Below, piece by piece: positions 58,482-64,000 of a stretch of DNA of 64,000 bases (position 1 is its first letter; every line of letters begins with the position of its first letter). The notes under the pieces were generated by a model. That model saw only the letters and a program-made list of their open reading frames with translations. It was not told where the DNA came from and searched no databases. Source of the stretch: an uncultured Clostridia bacterium (lineage in GTDB: Bacteria > Bacillota > Clostridia > Oscillospirales > Ruminococcaceae); the NCBI GenBank assembly GCA_947625735.1, contig CANQPL010000005.1:53717-117716 (forward strand). Reading direction: 5' to 3'. The translations under genes and the position numbers were made by a program.

Positions 58482-59459
58482 TTAGTCCTTCATACCTGCG
58501 TGAGCCATAGTTTCCATAACGTTTCTCTGAGCCAGTACAAATACCAGCAGAGGAGGGATCATAAGCACAACAGCCGATGCCGCAATTGCACCCTGACGGG
58601 CAATACCCGCAGCTGCGATCTGCTGTACCACAACGGGAATGGTCTTGAGTGCTTCATCGTATACAAGACCGCCGCCCGCCTGATTCCATGAGGTCTGGAA
58701 CTCAAAGATGATAATTGTCATAAGAGCAGGCTTACAGTTTGGCATTACTATGCCCCAGCAGATCCTCATAAGACCTGCACCGTCAACCTTAGCCGCCTCT
58801 ATCATCGCATCAGGGATAGTGCTCATGCTCTGACGCATAAGGTAAAGACCCATTGATGTAGCGATGATCGGCAGGATAAGTGCGGAATATGTGTTTATCA
58901 TGCCCATAGTAGCCATTACCATGTACTGCATGATGTAAAGTACCGTGGAGTTAAACAGCAGGGCGATGACTACCACTTCGTTAAGCAGCGCATTTCCGGG
59001 GAATTTGCACTTGCCCAGCACGAACGCCGCAGTGGACGCAAAAAGTACATGGAAAACGGTAGCCACAACAGTTACCATAAGGCTGTTAAACACATTTCTT
59101 GAAAACGGTACCCATGAATTGTTGGCGATCTTGAACAGATCCTGAAAATTGTTCAGAGTGGGGTCCATTGCGTACAGCTTAGGCGGCATGAGGAATACCT
59201 CCTGCACAGGCTTAATGGAGTTGACCACTGCCAGATAAATGGGGAATACCATAAACAGACCCATAAACAGCAGCAGCAGGAATATCCAGATATCGCTTTT
59301 CCATGATTTTCCCACTCGCTTATTGGAGCCTTTGGATTTGAGCATTTTCTTATGCTCTTTTTCTCTGCGCTTTCTGAGGGCTTCAAGAGCGGCGGCGTTT
59401 TCCTCCGCCTGTAAAGCGGCAAGCTCAGAGGGTTTCATATCCTTTTTTCTCTTCTTCAC
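58482..59459 (-). CDS. Carbohydrate ABC transporter permease (MalG-like)
   Basis: EAA loop DAMIEAAKVDGAGLMRICWGIVMPNCKPALMTI; six TM helices. Confidence 0.9.
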   Translation of the reverse strand: MKKRKKDMKPSELAALQAEENAAALEALRKRREKEHKKMLKSKGSNKRVGKSWKSDIWIFLLLLFMGLFMVFPIYLAVVNSIKPVQEVFLMPPKLYAMDPTLNNFQDLFKIANNSWVPFSRNVFNSLMVTVVATVFHVLFASTAAFVLGKCKFPGNALLNEVVVIALLFNSTVLYIMQYMVMATMGMINTYSALILPIIATSMGLYLMRQSMSTIPDAMIEAAKVDGAGLMRICWGIVMPNCKPALMTIIIFEFQTSWNQAGGGLVYDEALKTIPVVVQQIAAAGIARQGAIAASAVVLMIPPLLVFVLAQRNVMETMAHAGMKD

Positions 59460-59471
59460 AAGCTCACCCCT

Positions 59472-60428
59472 TTAGTCCATATATTTGCCCAGCAGATTGC
59501 TTACCAGCTTGTTGCACACAAGCATTACCACAAACAGCACAAAGCAAACTGCGGAGGAATAGCCCATCTCGTATCTTACCCAGCCGTAGTCATAGGCGTG
59601 GGTCATGATGGTGTGTACCTTATAGTCGGTGGAGGGGAAGCCTGCAAGCATTCTTCCCACAAGGTCTACGGTAAATGCGGATACTATCTGCATTACTGCC
59701 GCAAACATCAGAGAGGGTCCCATTGCGGGGATAGTTATGTAGATAAGCTCCTGAAAACGATTCTTGATGCCCTCTATCGCTCCTGCCTCGTACATGGACT
59801 TGTCAATACCCTGAAAGCCCGCTCTCATGGCAAGGAAACCTGCGCCCATGGATACCCACAGCTGTACAACGATAACACAGGCAAGAACGTAGTTTCCGTC
59901 GGTGAGCCACTGTATAGCGCTGGAGGTTATGCCCAGCTCCATGAGGAATGCATTAAGATAACCATACTGGTCGCCTGAGAAGATAAGCTGCCATACAAAG
60001 TAGATATTTCCTGCCATGGACGGCGCATAGAATATCAGCGTAAACAGCGTTTTAAGTGTGGGGTGCAGCTCATTTATGAGCCACGCCAGCAGAAAGCTCA
60101 TCGCATAGCTTAAAGGACCTGTAAATAATGCAAAAATAAGTGTTGTTCTGATAGAGCCGATAAATACATCGTCCTCCAGAAACATGGTGTAGAAGTTCTG
60201 GAAGCCGACCCACTTCGGAAAGCTTGCCATATCAAAGTCGGTAAATCCCATAGGGAGACTCATTACTACAGGTATTACCGTAAAGATAATGAAGAGGATC
60301 ATAAAGGGTGCAAGCATTATGTAGCACATATAGTTTCTCTTCATCTCATGGAGCGTGTAATCCCGTCTTTCCTTGCGGGACATTTTTCTCTCCGAAGGGA
60401 GAAGGATCTCTTTTTTAATTTCAGCCAA
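59472..60428 (-). CDS. Sugar ABC transporter permease (MalF-like)
   Basis: EAA loop DKSMYEAGAIEGIKNRFQELIYITIPAMGPSLMFA; six TM helices. Confidence 0.9.
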   Translation of the reverse strand: MAEIKKEILLPSERKMSRKERRDYTLHEMKRNYMCYIMLAPFMILFIIFTVIPVVMSLPMGFTDFDMASFPKWVGFQNFYTMFLEDDVFIGSIRTTLIFALFTGPLSYAMSFLLAWLINELHPTLKTLFTLIFYAPSMAGNIYFVWQLIFSGDQYGYLNAFLMELGITSSAIQWLTDGNYVLACVIVVQLWVSMGAGFLAMRAGFQGIDKSMYEAGAIEGIKNRFQELIYITIPAMGPSLMFAAVMQIVSAFTVDLVGRMLAGFPSTDYKVHTIMTHAYDYGWVRYEMGYSSAVCFVLFVVMLVCNKLVSNLLGKYMD

Positions 60429-60446
60429 AGCAAAAGCCCTCCTTCC

Positions 60447-63377
60447 TTAATCGTCAAGACCGAGATTCTTACGTTTACGTGTTATCTCGGAGTTGATGTC
60501 CTTATTGTACCACCTGAGTGTCTCACGGGCATTGTCCTGATCGTTTACGACTGCCCTGAATGCGTTCATGATACTTCTGGTAACAACATAGGACGATGGG
60601 ATAATGGGTATTTCTTCAAGCTCGTTGAGCTGAGCGTTGATCTTCTCAAGATCGGATTTTGACCAGTTGAGTCTCTGGAGAGCCTCTACATTGGCGGAAT
60701 CAAATCTTCCGAGAGGTCCCATTACGCCCTCTACGTTCTGTCCGTAGGCAATCATGGTATCTGTATCGGTAAACCACTTGATGTACTCCCATGCGCCCTG
60801 AACATTCTTGCAGTCCTTGAGAATGATAAATCCTGAGCCTGAGGAGTTTGCTGCATGAGAAACTGTGCCGTCCTCACGTCTGGTGCCCGGTACGGGAGCA
60901 AAATCCCATGCGCCCTTTATTTCGGGAGCCGCAACGTTGAGCTGATTATAGAATGTGTTATAGTTCTGGATTACGATAGGCGCTTCACCTGTTCTGAAAC
61001 GAGTGAAGGCATCGTAGGTCTGGTCAAAGTTGTAGGTCGTGTAGAATTTTGTCCACATATCGAAAGCGTTTACCGCTTCAACGGTGTCAAAATTGGTTGC
61101 TGTCTGATCCTCATTATAATAGCCCTGACCGCTCTGGAGCATAAGCATTGCAAAGGTATGACCTACCTCTGTGGAGGGCGCTACCGCCGTACCGTTTACG
61201 TTTCCGGGAAGTATAAGACCCGGCTGCATATAACGTCTCTGGATAGCGGGGAGCATATCAATGAGATCGTCCCATGTCTCGGGAGGCTCTGTAATTCCAA
61301 GCTCAGTGAGCGTATCAGTTCTGTAGAACATCATGGGGAATGTACGGGAAATGGGTATGCCGTACGCCTTGCCGTCATAGGTGTAGTGTACCATTGCGGT
61401 ATCTTGGAAACGGCTTACGACTTCATCAAAACCGTCCATATCATCAAGGGGAACGAGAAGATTACGGATAGCAAGGTTTACGGGGAACTCTCCGCCCACA
61501 AACATTGCCACGTCAGGACCCTTGCCTGCAAGCACTGCCTCCATGATAGTACCCTGTACAAGGTTAATGGAAACATCAACGCCCGTTTCGGGGATAAATT
61601 CTGATTCGGTAAGATCCTTTACAACTGTTGTCTGGTCACGTCCGAGTCCGCACCATACGATAATAGAATCTGCGGAAGCATCGGAAAGGACGGTATAGTC
61701 CTCAAAGAATGATCCGAAAAATCCCTTGAAAGCAAATGACAAAGCCTTGAAGAAATTTTCCTTGACGCTTGTAAACTTGCCGTCTGCGGGAACAAGCTCA
61801 ATGAAGTCAATTTCAAGGGGCTGATCCCTGTACTCTCTCATCCACGAAGAAACGGCAGATATGTTGTCCTTGATAGAGCTGTTGGAAATGTAGGTGGGGA
61901 TCTTGTTAGGCTTTTCTGTGCAGCGGTCAAAAACGTCCGCAAGCCTTGCAAGAGCCTGCGCTTCTGAGCCTGTCTGCTGAGAAAGTCCCTCTATTACCTC
62001 CTGCTCAGTTTTAAGCTGTGCAGAAAGATCGGTGCAGACGCCGAGAAGCTCGGGTATTTCCTGATGAACATAATAATCCGTGTATTTGTCGGGATTAGGA
62101 CCTGTTATCATCAGTATCTGAGTGTAGTAATCATTTGCAGTGGTAACGATCTTATCAAGACGTCTCATGGACTCGCCTATCTCACCCGGAATAGCTTCAA
62201 GAGTGAGGGTATGCTTGCCGGCGGTAAGATAGAGATATGCATCATCGCCTGCATCGTCCTTTGGAGTTACCATTATCCAGTTGGTGTCATAATTGAATTT
62301 GATCTGTTCAAATGGAGCTGAGGGGACTTCGCCGTCAATGAGGAGCTTTCTGTTTGAGTAAAGACCTCTCATAACGTCCTGTCTGCCCTTGATGCCCACC
62401 TTGTACCAGCCGTCGGTGGGAACGTCCATTTCCCATGTTACCTGCTGACCCGAGGTATCCCATGTGCCGTCGCCCACGGTATTGTAGCGCTCTTTAACGG
62501 GGTGGGACTCATTTCCGGTATGATCCTCGGTAAGATATGTACCTCTGTCGTAGGTGGGGTAAATTGTCTGTGAGTTTGTGGTTATGTAGTTTTCGCCCTG
62601 AATCCTGATAGGTGCAGTGCCTGAGTTAAGGCTCAGCTCTGCGCTTGAGGGCTTGGTATAGGCGGGGGCGGGCTCATACTGGCAGAGCTTGATGTAAGCA
62701 ATGGCAACAGACGCTTTCTCGGAGGAAAGGCTGATAGTATGCTCACCTTCATCTAAGTAGAAGTAGAGAGGCTCATTAAAAAGTCCGTCTGAATCCTTAA
62801 TAAATGTAGTTACCCATTCGGGTGCTTCGATCTGGGGAGGACGTGTCTCATTATCCCTCTCGTTGGGAGTAATGGGGTGTGACGACTTCCAGACTCTCGG
62901 GAAGTTTACATGGGTAGCTGTGTCGTAGGGGCTTTCGCCGTCAAGCAGGACGGACATTTCGGTGGTCGTGTTTCCTCCGGTAATGGGATAGTAGCAGACC
63001 TCGATATTATATGCGCCCGCTTTTTCTATAGCGGCGGAAAAGTCGATCTGTCCCTCCTCATTTGACCAGACGATAACATCGTCCTTGCCCTCAAAGCTCT
63101 TGACCTCCACCTCAGCGGTATCGGAGGAGGACTTATACCCGAGATAGATTTCATCTCTGGGTCGTGCCGCATTTTCGATCGAGTCGTAGTAATCGCTGTA
63201 GGTAGTTTGCTTTACGTAACTGATCGTGGGCTTCGTTTCGGAAGCGGCGGCAGTCTGCTGAGTGTCGCTGTCGGCAGGCTCAGCATCGGCAAAGGCAGTA
63301 AACGACACACTTGTTACGCATATCATCAGAGCCATTATGCCGGACAGCAGTCTTTTCAGACTTGTTTTCCTTGACAA
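60447..63377 (-). CDS. Large extracellular solute-binding protein with N-terminal carbohydrate-binding-like domains (TTG start proposed at 63377)
   Basis: AGGTGG RBS then TTG giving MSRKTSLKRLLSGIMALMICVTSVSFTAFA signal peptide; C-terminal SBP family 1 fold (VLAGKGPDVAMFVGGEFPVNLAIRNLLVPLDD; IPISRTFPMMFYRTDTLTELGI). Confidence 0.85.
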   Translation of the reverse strand: MSRKTSLKRLLSGIMALMICVTSVSFTAFADAEPADSDTQQTAAASETKPTISYVKQTTYSDYYDSIENAARPRDEIYLGYKSSSDTAEVEVKSFEGKDDVIVWSNEEGQIDFSAAIEKAGAYNIEVCYYPITGGNTTTEMSVLLDGESPYDTATHVNFPRVWKSSHPITPNERDNETRPPQIEAPEWVTTFIKDSDGLFNEPLYFYLDEGEHTISLSSEKASVAIAYIKLCQYEPAPAYTKPSSAELSLNSGTAPIRIQGENYITTNSQTIYPTYDRGTYLTEDHTGNESHPVKERYNTVGDGTWDTSGQQVTWEMDVPTDGWYKVGIKGRQDVMRGLYSNRKLLIDGEVPSAPFEQIKFNYDTNWIMVTPKDDAGDDAYLYLTAGKHTLTLEAIPGEIGESMRRLDKIVTTANDYYTQILMITGPNPDKYTDYYVHQEIPELLGVCTDLSAQLKTEQEVIEGLSQQTGSEAQALARLADVFDRCTEKPNKIPTYISNSSIKDNISAVSSWMREYRDQPLEIDFIELVPADGKFTSVKENFFKALSFAFKGFFGSFFEDYTVLSDASADSIIVWCGLGRDQTTVVKDLTESEFIPETGVDVSINLVQGTIMEAVLAGKGPDVAMFVGGEFPVNLAIRNLLVPLDDMDGFDEVVSRFQDTAMVHYTYDGKAYGIPISRTFPMMFYRTDTLTELGITEPPETWDDLIDMLPAIQRRYMQPGLILPGNVNGTAVAPSTEVGHTFAMLMLQSGQGYYNEDQTATNFDTVEAVNAFDMWTKFYTTYNFDQTYDAFTRFRTGEAPIVIQNYNTFYNQLNVAAPEIKGAWDFAPVPGTRREDGTVSHAANSSGSGFIILKDCKNVQGAWEYIKWFTDTDTMIAYGQNVEGVMGPLGRFDSANVEALQRLNWSKSDLEKINAQLNELEEIPIIPSSYVVTRSIMNAFRAVVNDQDNARETLRWYNKDINSEITRKRKNLGLDD

Positions 63378-63560
63378 AAGATAGACCACCTTTCGTATAA
63401 GAATAGGGTATTCCACATTATCACCGAGAGCAGAAGCATTTGCTGTGTGCATAAATTCACTTGCAGCTTTTCCCGCTTTTTGACAGCTGCGTGATAGTTT
63501 TATAGCAAATTCACAAAAATTAACAGTGAGAACGATGAAAAACTATAAACCCGTATAATA

Positions 63561-63589
63561 ATTATATCAAAATGTACAACGATTGTCAA
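63561..63589 (-). promoter_or_regulatory. Consensus promoter of the ABC transporter operon
   Basis: Minus strand TTGACA-N17-TATAAT. Confidence 0.88.
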
Positions 63590-63689
63590 GCAATACTGTT
63601 TGATTTTGTGTATATTTTCAAGGCTATTTTTTGTGCATATATAACAAAATTTTGTAATTACTTTGTAAACTATTACAACTTGTATAATT

Positions 63690-63855
63690 TGTGAATTTAA
63701 ATAAAAATATCCTCCCGGGGAAAGTTTTCCGTGAGAGGATAATGAAATGATCAAGGGAAAGGCGACCCGCCTTTTTAAATAAAAGGTAGTACCCCCGTGG
63801 AAGTTACCGGCTCCACGGGGGTACTTTAGTCAAGTGTGACTTATGCTCCTGGTAA
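63690..63855 (-). ncRNA. Candidate small structured RNA with its own promoter and terminator
   Basis: Minus strand TTGACA-N17-TATAAT (63888-63860), then a 13-bp perfect stem GTACCCCCGTGGA/TCCACGGGGGTAC, AAGGCG-GGT-CGCCTT hairpin, and ATCCTC...GAGGAT-ATTTTTATTT terminator; no ORF. Confidence 0.6.
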
Positions 63856-63859
63856 TTTT

Positions 63860-63888
63860 ATTATACATCAAATAACCCGATTTGTCAA
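63860..63888 (-). promoter_or_regulatory. Consensus promoter driving the candidate sRNA
   Basis: Minus strand TTGACA-AATCGGGTTATTTGATG-TATAAT, 17-nt spacer. Confidence 0.85.
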
Positions 63889-64000
63889 GGCTTTAAGCAA
63901 AATTTTTTCTATCTAAATGTCAGACGTAAATTCCCAAAGTAAATTCCACAGTAGGAAAGAGTGCGGAATTTAGTGTGAGAATGGGCGGAATTTAGTGTGG

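Noticed and set aside
60855-61604. 249-aa ORF antisense to the solute-binding protein
   Set aside because: His/Cys-rich composition typical of the reverse frame, with no RBS or recognisable domain.

Overview
This 64 kb window looks like ordinary chromosome from an anaerobic Firmicute, probably Ruminococcus/Oscillospiraceae-like; that is an inference from gene content (DapL, Kor/Ior, split archaeal-type GltB, rubrerythrin). Recognisable blocks are: groESL with a perfect CIRCE; meso-DAP dehydrogenase; a cobalamin salvage/uptake operon behind a B12 riboswitch and terminator; a split glutamate synthase operon; an ANTAR regulator; dapF-dapL; indolepyruvate:ferredoxin oxidoreductase (iorA, iorB); tRNA-Ser(GGA); NAD(P)HX repair; KorDABC-type 2-oxoacid:ferredoxin oxidoreductase; DAK2/FakA-like; FNT channel; RecD2; pyridoxal kinase; TrmL-like methyltransferase; DegV; a fused Wzz/BY-kinase; rubrerythrin; PolA; GH95; and a large sugar ABC operon with four permeases plus DUF5696, YIP1-like and NHL/TPR proteins. 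The most interesting signals outside the genes are: (1) a ~400-430 bp intergenic element in three copies, two of them an inverted pair, with stems that show compensatory changes between copies; (2) a tandem array of units made of a conserved ~43-nt tail and a variable hairpin near 21.2-21.6 kb; (3) a ~106 bp tandem repeat at 20.6-21.0 kb; (4) a probable small RNA with a consensus promoter at 63.7-63.9 kb; (5) a parS-like 16-mer inside a P-loop ATPase gene; (6) a frameshifted HEAT-repeat-like gene. All family names are from reading the protein sequences; no database search was run.
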